Shown here: in pieces, positions 35,232-45,090 of the stretch | Layout: the number at the start of each line of letters is the position of its first letter | How positions within the stretch are numbered: the first letter of the stretch is position 1 | From: ZC4RG25 sp023428365 | Lineage (GTDB): Bacteria > Pseudomonadota > Alphaproteobacteria > Rhizobiales > Hyphomicrobiaceae | DNA: 64,000 nt | Assembly: GCA_050283925.1 (NCBI GenBank) | Contig: JBNOAI010000005.1 | Coordinates: 248,001 to 312,000, forward strand | Reading direction: 5' to 3' | Notes under the pieces: model-generated | Told to the model about the DNA's origin: nothing | The model's database searches: none | Seen by the model: only the letters and a program-made list of their open reading frames with translations | Translations under genes and position numbers: made by a program

Positions 35232-35822
35232 ATGCAAGTTATTCTACTGGAGCGTATCGGCCGTCTCGGCCAGATGGGCGATGTCGTCAATGTGAAGGAC
35301 GGCTACGCGCGCAACTTCCTCCTCCCGCAGGGCAAGGCCATGCGCGCTACGAAGGACAACATGGAGGAGTTCCAGACCCGCCGGGTTCAGCTCGAAGCCA
35401 ACAACCTGGAGCTGAAGAAGGAAGCCGAAGCGGTCGCTGAGAAGCTCACCGGCAAGCAGTTCGTTTCGATCCGCCAGGCCGGCGACACCGGTCAGCTGTA
35501 CGGCTCGGTCTCCACGCGCGACATCGCCGAACTGATCGTAGCGGGCGGTTTCACGATCGACCGCAAGCAGGTCGTTCTCGAGCGTCCGATGAAAACCCTG
35601 GGCGTTCATGACCTTAAGGTGGCGCTGCACCCCGAAGTGATCGTCAAGGTCTCCGTTAACGTCGCCCGCTCGGAAGACGAGGCTGCGCGCCAGGCTCGCG
35701 GCGAAGACGTCACCGTTGTCCGCGAAGAGCGTATGGAACTCGAAACCTTCGATCCGGACGCCGTGTTCGAAGAGGGTTCGTCTCCGGCAGGCGAGGACGA
35801 GGGCGAAGCCGCGCGCGGCTGA
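35232..35822 (+). CDS. rplI: 50S ribosomal protein L9
   Basis: L9 binds 23S rRNA domain V and helps to keep the reading frame. The 196-residue protein has the normal start MQVILLERIGRLGQMGDVVNVK with YARNFLLPQGKA, the long connecting helix and the C-terminal domain (GSVSTRDIAELI). The last 40 or so residues are an acidic extension (EDEGEAARG), common in alphaproteobacterial L9. GGAG lies upstream of the ATG. It closes the rpsF operon. Confidence 0.97.
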   Translation: MQVILLERIGRLGQMGDVVNVKDGYARNFLLPQGKAMRATKDNMEEFQTRRVQLEANNLELKKEAEAVAEKLTGKQFVSIRQAGDTGQLYGSVSTRDIAELIVAGGFTIDRKQVVLERPMKTLGVHDLKVALHPEVIVKVSVNVARSEDEAARQARGEDVTVVREERMELETFDPDAVFEEGSSPAGEDEGEAARG

Positions 35823-35977
35823 CGTCTCGAACAGGGCCTATTGGCCTCACGGCGAGACCCCAACAAGTTGCAGCAGCACACTAATCTGTCTTGCTGTGAC
35901 GCGTTGGACGGGGCACATTTTCCTTCGTCGCACGTTTAGGAGCTGTCGAAGGTCTGCAACCGTCTCGGGGTCCCGCC

Positions 35978-37234
35978 ATGTTCTGGCCGCTGGAACTCGT
36001 ACTCCGCAGGATCATCGCCAAAGGCGACCTCGCTGTCATCGACGCCGATGGACAGCACCACGTTTTTGGCGATGGGTCCGGTGCTCAAGTCGTCATTCGC
36101 TTTGCCGACAAAGCGACCGAGCGTGCTGTCGCGCTTAATCCTCAGCTGGCGGTCGGTGAAGCCTATATGCGCGGCGGCCTGCTGATCGAGCAGGGTGATC
36201 TCTATGAATTCCTGAACCTGACGATGCGCAATCTCGATGCGCACAAGCCGCCCTATTGGTTCAGGCTGCTCGATCGTTTCCGACTCTGGCTGCGCCGGGT
36301 TCAGCAGTTCAATCCAGCCTGGCGTAGCCAACGTAATGTCGCCCACCACTACGATATCGACGGCGCCATCTACGATCTCTTCCTCGACCCCGATAAACAA
36401 TACTCGTGTGCCTACTTCCTGCCGGGTGCGGATCTCGACGAGGCCCAGGAGGCCAAGAAGGCGCATATCGCCTCCAAGCTGGCCATGGCCCCCGAGCAAG
36501 ACGTCCTCGATATCGGCAGCGGCTGGGGTGGTCTCAGTCTTTGGCTCGCAAAACATACCGGCGCGAGCATCAAGGGCGTGACGCTGAGTTCCGAGCAACT
36601 CGCCATCGCCAAGGATCGCGCCCAGAAGCAGGGCCTGCAATCCTGCGTCCGTTTTGACTACGAAGACTACCGCCATCTTCAGGGGACGTTCGACCGGATC
36701 GTCTCAGTCGGCATGTTCGAACACGTTGGCGTCAATCATTACGCCCGCTTTTTCCGGCGCATCAACGAACTGCTGAAACAGGACGGTGTCGCGCTGCTGC
36801 ATTCCATCGGGCGTTCCGATGGACCGGGCTTCACCAATCCGTTCATCGCCAAGTACATCTTTCCGGGCGGCTACTTCCCGGCGTTGTCTGAGGTTCTGCC
36901 GGCGATCGAACGCGCTGGGCTCATCGTATCGGACGTCGAAATTCTTCGGCTGCATTATGCTGAAACCTTGAAGGCGTGGCGTGAGCGCTTCATGGCCCGG
37001 CGTGACGAAGCCGTCCGCCTCAAAGGCGAAGCGTTCTGCCGGATGTGGGAATTTTATCTCGTCGGTTCCGAGATTGCCTTCCGGCATCAAGGGCTGATCG
37101 TTTTCCAGATCCAGCTCGTGAAACGCATCGATACGCTGCCGATCACGCGCGATTACATGCTGGAAACGGAACGGCGCTATCGGCGCGGCGGCGACCAGAC
37201 TGTGGAGCCAGAGCATCGTTTGGCTGGTGAATGA
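35978..37234 (+). CDS. cfa: Cyclopropane-fatty-acyl-phospholipid synthase
   Basis: The enzyme adds a methylene group from SAM to cis double bonds of membrane lipids, usually on entry to stationary phase or acid stress. The 418-residue protein has the N-terminal lipid-binding domain, the SAM motif LDIGSGWGGLSLWL, the SVGMFEHVG motif with the active-site Glu/His region and the LQSCVRF..DYR segment. It is intact and of normal length. It lies between rplI and dnaB, rightward, without tight coupling to either. Confidence 0.93.
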   Translation: MFWPLELVLRRIIAKGDLAVIDADGQHHVFGDGSGAQVVIRFADKATERAVALNPQLAVGEAYMRGGLLIEQGDLYEFLNLTMRNLDAHKPPYWFRLLDRFRLWLRRVQQFNPAWRSQRNVAHHYDIDGAIYDLFLDPDKQYSCAYFLPGADLDEAQEAKKAHIASKLAMAPEQDVLDIGSGWGGLSLWLAKHTGASIKGVTLSSEQLAIAKDRAQKQGLQSCVRFDYEDYRHLQGTFDRIVSVGMFEHVGVNHYARFFRRINELLKQDGVALLHSIGRSDGPGFTNPFIAKYIFPGGYFPALSEVLPAIERAGLIVSDVEILRLHYAETLKAWRERFMARRDEAVRLKGEAFCRMWEFYLVGSEIAFRHQGLIVFQIQLVKRIDTLPITRDYMLETERRYRRGGDQTVEPEHRLAGE

Positions 37235-37384
37235 GCGGAAACAGCACCAACAAATCCTGCGGAACCATGGCCGATTCGCATCGCTGCAAGCGATAAAATT
37301 TGCGACTGTGCATTGTGGGGATGAAGCCGCAAAACCACGCGCTTCACTGACCGCTCGACGCGCGTGATCTGGTACTTTCCGCGC

Positions 37385-38899
37385 ATGTCACAGAACGCCC
37401 TCCTCGCCCCCGAAAAACTCCGCGCCCAAGCCGCCGCTAGCGAACCCTTAGAGTTTCGCCAGCCGCCGCATAACATCGAGGCCGAGCAGGCCCTGCTCGG
37501 CGCCATCCTCGTCAACAACGAATCCATGGACCGGGTGGCGGGCTTCCTCGATGCGCAGCATTTCTATGATCCCCTGCACCAGCAAATCTACGAGGTCGCA
37601 GGAAAGATCATCCAGGCCGGCAAGCAGGCGACACCGATCACACTGCGGACGTTCTTCGAGAATGCCGAGCCGATCGACGAAAACCTGACCGTCCCGCAAT
37701 ACCTCGGCCGTCTCGCCGTCAACGCCACGACGATCATCAATGCCGCCGACTACGGCCGCACGGTGTACGACCTCGCCACGCGGCGCTCGCTGATCACCAT
37801 CGGCGAGGACATGGTCAACACGGCCTATGACAGCCCCGTCGATTTCCCGCCGGAGCAGCAGATCCAGGAGTCGGAAGGACGCCTCTATGCGCTGGCCGAA
37901 AGCGGCAAGTACGGCCAGGGCTTCCTGAGCTTCAATACGGCGCTGACGCAAGCCATCGAGATGGCCAACAATGCCTATCAGCGCGATGGGCATCTGTCGG
38001 GCTTGTCGACCGGCCTCGTTGATCTCGACGGCAAGATGGGCGGATTGCAGAGCTCCGACCTCATCATTCTCGCCGGCCGCCCGTCGATGGGTAAAACGGC
38101 GCTGGTGACCAATATCGCTTACAATGTTGCCAAGGCTTACAAATCCGAGATCCAGCCGGACGGCACGGAAAAAGCCGTCGATGGCGGCATCGTCGGGTTC
38201 TTCTCGCTGGAAATGTCAGCCGAACAGTTGGCAGCTCGTATTCTGTCGGAGCAGTCGGAGATTTCGTCGGAGAAGATCCGGCGCGGCATGATCGACGAGA
38301 ACGAATTCCGCCGGCTGGTGGAAGTCAGCAAGGTTATGGGGCAATCGCCGCTGTACATTGACCAGACTGGCGGCCTCTCGATTGCCCAGCTGGCCGCGCG
38401 CGCCCGTAAGCTCAAGCGTCAGCGTGGCCTGAACCTGCTGATCGTCGATTACCTGCAGCTTCTGACGGGCTCATCCAAGAAGTCATCCGAGGGTCGCGTG
38501 CAGGAAGTGACCGAAATCACCACCGGCCTCAAGGCGCTGGCGAAGGAGCTTGCTGTTCCGGTGATCGCCCTGTCGCAGCTGTCGCGTTCCGTAGAGCAAC
38601 GCGAAGACAAGCGCCCGCAGCTCTCCGACCTACGTGAATCGGGCTCGATCGAGCAGGACGCCGACGTTGTCATGTTCGTCTTCCGCGAAGAATATTACGT
38701 CGAGCGCATGAAGCCTCGTGAAGGCACAGCTGAGTTCAACGATTGGCAGACGAAGATGATCGCCGTAGAAGGCAAAGCGGAAGTGATCATCGGCAAACAG
38801 CGTCACGGCCCGGTCGGCACTGTCCAGCTCGCATTCGAAAGTCGCTTTACGCGATTTGGCAATCTTGCTCGTGAATATCAGCTGCCCGACCGTGACTAG
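37385..38899 (+). CDS. dnaB: Replicative DNA helicase
   Basis: DnaB is the hexameric replication-fork helicase. The 504-residue protein has the N-terminal DnaG/DnaC-binding domain (PHNIEAEQALLGAIL), the RecA-like core with Walker A AGRPSMGKTAL, Walker B LLIVDYLQLL and the arginine finger region (SDLRESGSIEQDADVV). No intein is present. ATG 37385 (MSQNALLAPEKL) was chosen over a GTG seven codons upstream because it resembles alphaproteobacterial DnaB starts. alr follows 17 bases later. Confidence 0.96.
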   Translation: MSQNALLAPEKLRAQAAASEPLEFRQPPHNIEAEQALLGAILVNNESMDRVAGFLDAQHFYDPLHQQIYEVAGKIIQAGKQATPITLRTFFENAEPIDENLTVPQYLGRLAVNATTIINAADYGRTVYDLATRRSLITIGEDMVNTAYDSPVDFPPEQQIQESEGRLYALAESGKYGQGFLSFNTALTQAIEMANNAYQRDGHLSGLSTGLVDLDGKMGGLQSSDLIILAGRPSMGKTALVTNIAYNVAKAYKSEIQPDGTEKAVDGGIVGFFSLEMSAEQLAARILSEQSEISSEKIRRGMIDENEFRRLVEVSKVMGQSPLYIDQTGGLSIAQLAARARKLKRQRGLNLLIVDYLQLLTGSSKKSSEGRVQEVTEITTGLKALAKELAVPVIALSQLSRSVEQREDKRPQLSDLRESGSIEQDADVVMFVFREEYYVERMKPREGTAEFNDWQTKMIAVEGKAEVIIGKQRHGPVGTVQLAFESRFTRFGNLAREYQLPDRD

Positions 38900-38916
38900 A
38901 CGTTAGAAAGGCGTCC

Positions 38917-40089
38917 ATGAGCGCCGAGACACATACCACCGCGCATCCCAACGCTGAGGGCCTCGATGCCCTGACGCCGCCAGATGCTCGCGCCGTCCTG
39001 CAGATTGATCTCGATGCCTTGCGTTCCAATTGGCGCAAACTCAACGAGAAGGCCGGAGCGGCCGAATGCGCTGGTGTCATCAAGGCCGACGCCTATGGTC
39101 TGGGAATCGAGCAGATCTGTCGCGCCCTCATAGATGAGGGATGCCAGACATTCTTCTGTGCGACACTCGGCGAGGGTCAACGCATCCGCGCAGTCGATCC
39201 TGGCGTCACAATCTATATTCTCGACGGATTGTTGCCTGGAGCGTCCGCCTATTACGCGGGCTTCAATCTCCAGCCTGCGTTGTCGAGCCTGTCGGAAATT
39301 CAGGAATGGGCGGCGTATTCCACGTCGATCGGCCGCCGCCTGCCAGCAGCCGTGCATATCGACACCGGCATGAACCGGCTCGGTCTGCCGGAATACGAAA
39401 TTGACGCCCTCGACTCCTTTCCTGGGCTTTTCGACGCATTCGACCTGACGCTGGTGCTGAGCCACCTCGCCTGCGCAGATTACCGCGACAGTCCGATGAA
39501 TACCGTGCAGCGCGAGCGCTTCGATCGTCTGACTGCCCGCCTGCCGGTAACGCGACGCAGCCTCGCGAATTCTGGAGGCATCTTCCTCGGGCCGGCATTT
39601 CACTACGATCTCGTGCGCCCCGGCATCGCGCTGTATGGCGGGCGTGCCTTCGAGGGCTCTCCCAATCCGATGCAAACGGTTGTGAAGCTGTCAGCCAAGG
39701 TGCTGCAGGTGCGCAACGTCGCGCAGAGCGAGACGGTGGGCTACGGCGCGGCACACACCACCCGCAAGCCGAGCCGGGTTGCAACCATCGCCTGCGGCTA
39801 TGCCGATGGCTTCCTGCGGGCGCTGGGTGGATCGACCGATCAGCCCGGCCCAGCGGGGTATATCGGTCCGCATCCGGTCCCGATTGTCGGGCGTGTGTCG
39901 ATGGACCTGATCACGCTCGATGTCAGTGATGTGCCGGAGCATCTGGTCTATCGCGGCGCCTGGGTCGAGGTCATGGGTGACAGGGTCACGCTGGACGATC
40001 TCACCGATCGCGCTGGGACGATTGGCTACGAATTACTGACGCGCCTCGGCCGGCGCGTACATCGCATTTACGAGGGGGTTGGGGCTTGA
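38917..40089 (+). CDS. alr: Alanine racemase
   Basis: The PLP enzyme makes D-alanine for peptidoglycan. The 390-residue protein has the PLP lysine K56 in VIKADAYGLG, the substrate-side tyrosine in VGYGAAHTT, and GRVSMDLITLDV near the C-terminal domain. ATG 38917 has AGAAAGG upstream. It lies between dnaB and radA in a rightward series common in the order. The neighbourhood gives no sign of a catabolic (DadX) role. Confidence 0.95.
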   Translation: MSAETHTTAHPNAEGLDALTPPDARAVLQIDLDALRSNWRKLNEKAGAAECAGVIKADAYGLGIEQICRALIDEGCQTFFCATLGEGQRIRAVDPGVTIYILDGLLPGASAYYAGFNLQPALSSLSEIQEWAAYSTSIGRRLPAAVHIDTGMNRLGLPEYEIDALDSFPGLFDAFDLTLVLSHLACADYRDSPMNTVQRERFDRLTARLPVTRRSLANSGGIFLGPAFHYDLVRPGIALYGGRAFEGSPNPMQTVVKLSAKVLQVRNVAQSETVGYGAAHTTRKPSRVATIACGYADGFLRALGGSTDQPGPAGYIGPHPVPIVGRVSMDLITLDVSDVPEHLVYRGAWVEVMGDRVTLDDLTDRAGTIGYELLTRLGRRVHRIYEGVGA

Positions 40090-40149
40090 GCGATTCAACC
40101 TGCCGCTTTTCTGCCCGTGCCTGCCTGCTGAAGCACCGCAGGTAGCAGA

Positions 40150-41526
40150 ATGGCAAAGGCCGCCAAAACATCGTTCGTCTGCCAGAACTGCGGGACGGTT
40201 TCAGCACGCTGGGTCGGGAAATGTACCGGATGCGGCGACTGGAACACGCTCGTCGAAGAGACCGAGGCCGCTGCTGTTCCGGGTTCGGGTCTGTCGCGGA
40301 CGAATCGCGGCCGCGTCATTCCTCTGGAGACGCTGGCCGGCAACACCGAGCCGGCACCGCGCATTCCGACCGGTCTGGCCGAATTGGATCGCGTCACCGG
40401 CGGCGGGATCGTGCCGGCGTCCGCCCTGCTGATTGGCGGCGAGCCCGGTATTGGAAAATCGACACTGCTGCTGCAGCTCACCGCTGCCCTGGCCAATGCC
40501 GGGCGCCGCGCGGTCTACTTCTCCGGCGAGGAAGCGGTTGCTCAGGTCCGTCTTCGCGCCGAACGGCTGGGGCTGGCAACAGCCGACGTCGCGCTGGCCT
40601 CCGAGACCAATCTCGCCAACATCCTGGCCACGCTCGCGGATGGCCGTCGTCCGGATCTGGTGGTCATCGATTCCATTCAAACACTTTGGTCGGACGAACT
40701 TGACGCTGCACCGGGCACGGTCAGCCAGGTCCGCGCGGCCACCCAGTCGCTGATCCGATTTGCCAAGTCGCATGGCAGTGCGGTGCTGCTTGTCGGCCAT
40801 GTCACCAAGGAGGGCCAGATCGCCGGCCCGAAGGTGGTCGAACACATGGTCGATACCGTGTTGTACTTCGAAGGTGACCGCGGACACCCCTATCGTATCC
40901 TCCGCGCGGTAAAGAACCGCTTCGGCGCCAGCGACGAGATCGGCGTGTTCGAGATGGCGACCCAAGGCTTGCGGGAGGTCGCCAACCCCTCCGAGCTATT
41001 CCTGGGTGATCGCGACGCCAGCAGTCCCGGCGCGGCGGTGTTCGCCGGGATCGAGGGAACACGGCCCATTCTCGTCGAGATCCAGGCGCTTGTGGCGCCA
41101 TCGACCCTGGGCACGCCGCGACGGGCGGTGGTCGGATGGGATACGAGCCGGCTTGCCATGCTGCTGGCTGTGCTCGATGCGCGCTGCGGTGTCTCTTTTG
41201 CGCAGCACGACGTCTACCTCAATATCGCTGGTGGACTGAAGATCACCGAACCCGCGGCCGATCTCGCCGCAGCGGCTGCCCTTCTCTCGTCACTATCAGG
41301 TGTTGCTTTGCCGCCGCACCACGTCTACTTCGGCGAAATCAGCCTATCCGGTGCAGTGCGTGCCGCAGCCCACATGAATACGCGCTTGAAAGAGGCGCAA
41401 AAGCTGGGGTTTCAGCACGCTATGCTGCCGCAGGCTGGTGATGTCGATGCAGCCGCGTTGACGCTCTCTTTGCACCGTTTTTCGCATGTGAAGGCGCTTG
41501 CGGAGCGGCAGCTAGCGTGCGACTGA
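40150..41526 (+). CDS. radA: DNA repair protein RadA
   Basis: RadA is a RecA-like helicase that promotes branch migration in recombination. The 458-residue protein has the N-terminal zinc finger (C11, C14, C25, C28), Walker A GGEPGIGKSTLLLQ, the RadA-specific KNRFG motif (VKNRFGASDEIGVFEM) and a C-terminal Lon-protease-like domain (LNIAGGLKI...EISLSGAVR). Length and motifs are normal. It is followed by cvpA 50 bases later. Confidence 0.96.
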   Translation: MAKAAKTSFVCQNCGTVSARWVGKCTGCGDWNTLVEETEAAAVPGSGLSRTNRGRVIPLETLAGNTEPAPRIPTGLAELDRVTGGGIVPASALLIGGEPGIGKSTLLLQLTAALANAGRRAVYFSGEEAVAQVRLRAERLGLATADVALASETNLANILATLADGRRPDLVVIDSIQTLWSDELDAAPGTVSQVRAATQSLIRFAKSHGSAVLLVGHVTKEGQIAGPKVVEHMVDTVLYFEGDRGHPYRILRAVKNRFGASDEIGVFEMATQGLREVANPSELFLGDRDASSPGAAVFAGIEGTRPILVEIQALVAPSTLGTPRRAVVGWDTSRLAMLLAVLDARCGVSFAQHDVYLNIAGGLKITEPAADLAAAAALLSSLSGVALPPHHVYFGEISLSGAVRAAAHMNTRLKEAQKLGFQHAMLPQAGDVDAAALTLSLHRFSHVKALAERQLACD

Positions 41527-41576
41527 ACTTATCGGGGGATACCCCTGTCGTCGATGTACTGTAGGAGCCTCGACCG

Positions 41577-42215
41577 ATGATCGGGCCGCTGACTTATCTG
41601 GATGCCGCCCTTATCGCGATTGCCTTCCTTTCGGGGTTGCTCGCGATGTACCGCGGCCTGACGCGCGAGATCCTGTCGATCCTGTCCTGGATCGCAGCGG
41701 CGGCGGCTGTGCTTTACTTCGTGCTTTTCCACAAGGGCGTTGCAGAAGGGCTGGCAGCGGAAATCAACGCTCCGGTTGCGATTGCTCAGATCGCGATTGG
41801 CGCGATCATCTTCCTGATCGTACTGGTCGTCGTGCATCTCATCACGGCGCGGATCTCCGATACCATTCTCGATAGCCGGGTCGGCATGATCGACCGGATC
41901 CTGGGCTTCGTATTCGGCGTGCTGAGGGGCTTCGTCCTGGTCGTCATCCCCTACATGTTCTACGTGTCGTTCGTGCCTGATCCGCAGATGCAATACCCCT
42001 GGGTGCGGGAGGCCCGTTCGCTGCCGATGATCCAGAGTACCGGCGAATCCCTGCGTAATATGCTGGAGCGTTACATGCCATCCAGCCTGTCGGAGAGCCC
42101 AAACCCTCAGCAGGGCGCGACGACTTCTCCCAGGATTCAGGATGTTGCACTGTTGTCTAACCGTAAAATTCCTATATCAGTCGTCCAGTCTGAGAGGGCC
42201 GCGGGCCTAGCCTGA
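41577..42215 (+). CDS. cvpA: CvpA family membrane protein
   Basis: The 212-residue protein has four hydrophobic segments (from YLDAALIAIAFLSGLLAMYRG onward) and the family motif RGLTREILSILSW. CvpA is needed for colicin V production in E. coli and is linked to envelope stress and purF expression; its exact role is unsettled. The C-terminal 60 residues are soluble and poorly conserved. It lies 62 bases before purF, the classical cvpA-purF arrangement. Confidence 0.9.
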   Translation: MIGPLTYLDAALIAIAFLSGLLAMYRGLTREILSILSWIAAAAAVLYFVLFHKGVAEGLAAEINAPVAIAQIAIGAIIFLIVLVVVHLITARISDTILDSRVGMIDRILGFVFGVLRGFVLVVIPYMFYVSFVPDPQMQYPWVREARSLPMIQSTGESLRNMLERYMPSSLSESPNPQQGATTSPRIQDVALLSNRKIPISVVQSERAAGLA

Positions 42216-42277
42216 GGCGGACGCCCCCTCTCACATATCGCGTTGACGTCGTTGACACGAATTGCGGGAGCTTGGCG

Positions 42278-43771
42278 ATGACGGACTCTGCCGGTTACGG
42301 CGATACCCTCGATGGCGCGGCCTGGCTCCGGTACGGCGACGACCGGTTGCGCGAGGAGTGCGGCGTTTTTGGCGTCCTGGGACACGAGGACGCGGCAGCC
42401 GTAACAGCACTCGGGTTGCATGCGCTGCAACACCGCGGCCAGGAAGCCGCAGGCATGGTGACCTTTGACGGCAAGCAATTCCATTCCGAGCGCCGACTGG
42501 GCCTCGTCGGCGACAACTTCAACAAGGTCGACGTCATCCGCCGCTTGAACGGCACCATGGCCGTCGGCCACGTCCGCTATTCCACGACCGGCGAGACCAT
42601 CCTGCGCAACGTGCAGCCGCTGTTCGCCGATCTCGACACCGGCGGCTTCGCGGTGGCCCACAACGGCAACCTGACCAACGCCCTGGCGCTGCGCCGCGAA
42701 CTGGTCAACTCCGGCGCCATCTGCCAGTCGACCTCCGACACCGAAGTCGTCCTCCACCTCATCGCCCGCTCCAAGAAGCGCCGCATCGTCGAACGCCTGA
42801 TCGATGCTCTGCGTCAGATCGAGGGCGCTTACGCCTTCGTCTGTCTCACCAACGACATGCTGATCGGCGCCCGCGACCCGGTGGGCATCCGTCCGCTGGT
42901 GATCGGCAAGCTGGGCGCGTCGTATGTGCTGGCTTCGGAGACCTGCGCTCTGGATATCGTCGGCGCGGAATTCCTGCGTGAGGTCGAGAACGGCGAAGTC
43001 GTGGTGATCACGAAAGAAGGCGGTCTGGAGAGCCATCGGCCGTTCCCCAAACGTCCGGCTCGCCCCTGCATCTTCGAGTACATCTATTTCGCCCGCCCAG
43101 ACTCCGTCGTTGGCGGGCGAAACGTTTATGAAGTCCGCAAGCGCATGGGCTTCGAGCTCGCACAGGAAGGCCCAGCCAGCGCGGACGTCGTCGTGCCGGT
43201 TCCCGACTCGGGCGTTCCGGCCGCCATCGGATTCGCCCAGGCCGCAGGCATCCCGTTCGAGCTCGGCATCATCCGCAATCACTACGTCGGCCGCACCTTC
43301 ATCGAGCCGGAACAGCGCATCCGTCAACTCGGCGTGAAGCTCAAGCATTCGGCAAACACCGCAGCGGTGCGTGGTCAGCGGATCGTGCTGATCGACGACA
43401 GCGTGGTCCGCGGCACGACCTCCAAGAAGATCGTCACCATGATGCGCGAGGCCGGCGCCCGCGAGGTGCACATGCGCATCGCCTGCCCGCAGATCAAATA
43501 CGGCGATTACTACGGCATCGATACCCCGACGCGTGATGAACTTCTGGCGGCAACCATGTCGCTCGAAGAGATGCGCGCGTTCATGGGCGCCGATTCCCTG
43601 CAGTTCCTGTCCGTCGACGGACTTTACCGCGCCATGGGCATCGAACATCGCGATAACATGACACCGCAATTCAGCGACCATTGCTTCACCGGCGAATATC
43701 CGACCGAACTCACCGATCTGAACGGGGGATCGACGCCGCGGCAGCTTTCCCTGCTGGCAGAAGTAAGCTGA
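42278..43771 (+). CDS. purF: Amidophosphoribosyltransferase
   Basis: PurF makes phosphoribosylamine from PRPP and glutamine, the first step of purine synthesis. The 497-residue protein has a 27-residue propeptide before the catalytic Cys28 (EECGVFGVLG), the glutaminase motif HVRYSTTG and the PRPP loop IVLIDDSVVRGTTS. ATG 42278 has GGGAG seven bases upstream; a TTG two codons earlier is less likely. The long antisense frame in this region is a shadow. Confidence 0.97.
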   Translation: MTDSAGYGDTLDGAAWLRYGDDRLREECGVFGVLGHEDAAAVTALGLHALQHRGQEAAGMVTFDGKQFHSERRLGLVGDNFNKVDVIRRLNGTMAVGHVRYSTTGETILRNVQPLFADLDTGGFAVAHNGNLTNALALRRELVNSGAICQSTSDTEVVLHLIARSKKRRIVERLIDALRQIEGAYAFVCLTNDMLIGARDPVGIRPLVIGKLGASYVLASETCALDIVGAEFLREVENGEVVVITKEGGLESHRPFPKRPARPCIFEYIYFARPDSVVGGRNVYEVRKRMGFELAQEGPASADVVVPVPDSGVPAAIGFAQAAGIPFELGIIRNHYVGRTFIEPEQRIRQLGVKLKHSANTAAVRGQRIVLIDDSVVRGTTSKKIVTMMREAGAREVHMRIACPQIKYGDYYGIDTPTRDELLAATMSLEEMRAFMGADSLQFLSVDGLYRAMGIEHRDNMTPQFSDHCFTGEYPTELTDLNGGSTPRQLSLLAEVS

Positions 43772-43853
43772 GCGTCACAACAGCAGCCAGAATCGCCGTT
43801 TAGCAACGCTTCGACGCCGGTCATTTCGCGAAAGCCGGATTGGAGGTTCTGCC

Positions 43854-44999
43854 GTGTCAGCACTGCGCAGTGTTGCTGCTGTTCTCGTCTCCGCCGTGGG
43901 CCTGATGACCACGGCGAGCCACGCCACCCAAATCAATACCGTCGCGGATACCGAGGTTCTGCAAAATCGGTATTGTCCCGAACTTGCCACGCAGCTGGCG
44001 CGCGCCAAGTTGGACTACACCTGTGCGGCAACATCGGGCACGGCGGACGCGGTCAAACGGGTCAATACGGAGCCCCGTGAGATCGGCATCGGCCAGCTCG
44101 ATGTGTATGCCAACGAGGCCTCCAAGTTCGCCAACCCGAACGTCTTCAAGATCATTCGTAGCGATGACCTCCGCCAGTGCCTGTTCGCGGTCACGCTGCG
44201 GAAGGATCTCACTAATTTCGGGGAACTGTCCGCGCACGCTCCGAAACTGCGCTTTGTGTTGCCGCCTCCGGAGACCGGCAGTTCCGATACCTTCCGCATC
44301 CTGCAGCAGATCGACACCGCTGGGCTCGGACAGTCCAGCCGCGTAGAGCACACCACCAACGCAGCCGAAGCTGTGCGCCACGCGCTGTCGGCGGAGGATA
44401 CTGTCGCCTTTTTCGTCCAGTTCCCGGATCCGGAAGATCCCGCCTTCAAGCTCGTCCGCGAGATGGGCGGCCACTTCATCCCGATGATCGATCGGGAGGT
44501 GCTGCGCCGGCAGATCAACGGTGAAAAGGTCTATTTCGCTCAGGAAACCCAGGTTGCGAACGCCGATTGGCTGGCCAGTGGGAAGCAAGTCGTCACGACC
44601 TGCACCCCGACCGTCGTGTTCACCGGCTCGCCTCTGATGCTGACCGACGGTAAAGCACGGCAGGATCATGAGGATCTGATTGCGACCATCCGGGCGCTGA
44701 AAACGGAGGCGCTGCTGCCGCCCGAGACCACGTTCTCGCGCGTCCTGAAGCGAACCAAGGAACTCTCCGCATCCAGCGCCGAACAGCTGATGAAGGCCTC
44801 CGAACAGGCGCGCGAGAACGCAGGGCCTTACCTGGAAAGCGCCAAGGAAGCCGCCGACAAAGCGATCGAGGCGGCGAAACCCGCACTTGAGCGAGCGAAG
44901 GAATACGGCATAAATGCCTATGAACGTGCTCGCGAAGGGCTCAAGGATTTGATGGCGCCTAAGAAGGACGAAGCGCCAGTCGATCCGCCTAAGCAGTAA
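43854..44999 (+). CDS. Secreted protein of unknown function with helical C-terminal tail
   Basis: The 381-residue product has a Sec signal peptide (residues 1-24, MTTASHA). Residues 25-270 show the strand-helix pattern of a periplasmic substrate-binding fold, with NRYCPELATQLARAKLDYTC and ADAVKRVNTEPREIGIGQ recalling TAXI or PBP2-type domains, though no family is certain. Residues 295-365 are an Ala/Glu/Lys-rich amphipathic helix (SASSAEQLMKASEQARENAG ... AAKPALERAKEYG) like LEA or apolipoprotein repeats. A GTG start follows GGAGG. It follows purF by 82 bases. Confidence 0.75.
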   Translation: MSALRSVAAVLVSAVGLMTTASHATQINTVADTEVLQNRYCPELATQLARAKLDYTCAATSGTADAVKRVNTEPREIGIGQLDVYANEASKFANPNVFKIIRSDDLRQCLFAVTLRKDLTNFGELSAHAPKLRFVLPPPETGSSDTFRILQQIDTAGLGQSSRVEHTTNAAEAVRHALSAEDTVAFFVQFPDPEDPAFKLVREMGGHFIPMIDREVLRRQINGEKVYFAQETQVANADWLASGKQVVTTCTPTVVFTGSPLMLTDGKARQDHEDLIATIRALKTEALLPPETTFSRVLKRTKELSASSAEQLMKASEQARENAGPYLESAKEAADKAIEAAKPALERAKEYGINAYERAREGLKDLMAPKKDEAPVDPPKQ

Positions 45000-45090
45000 C
45001 CGGCACCTGCCCCATCTCTGCGCTATGATACGGGATGGTGCGATGCCATCTTTGCAGAGACTGCATATTTTAAAGAGTTAACGAACGCCC

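Noticed and set aside
42137..43681. 514-codon open frame antisense to purF
   Set aside because: It lies entirely opposite a perfect purF gene, has no recognisable domain and results from the GC-rich codon pattern of the other strand.
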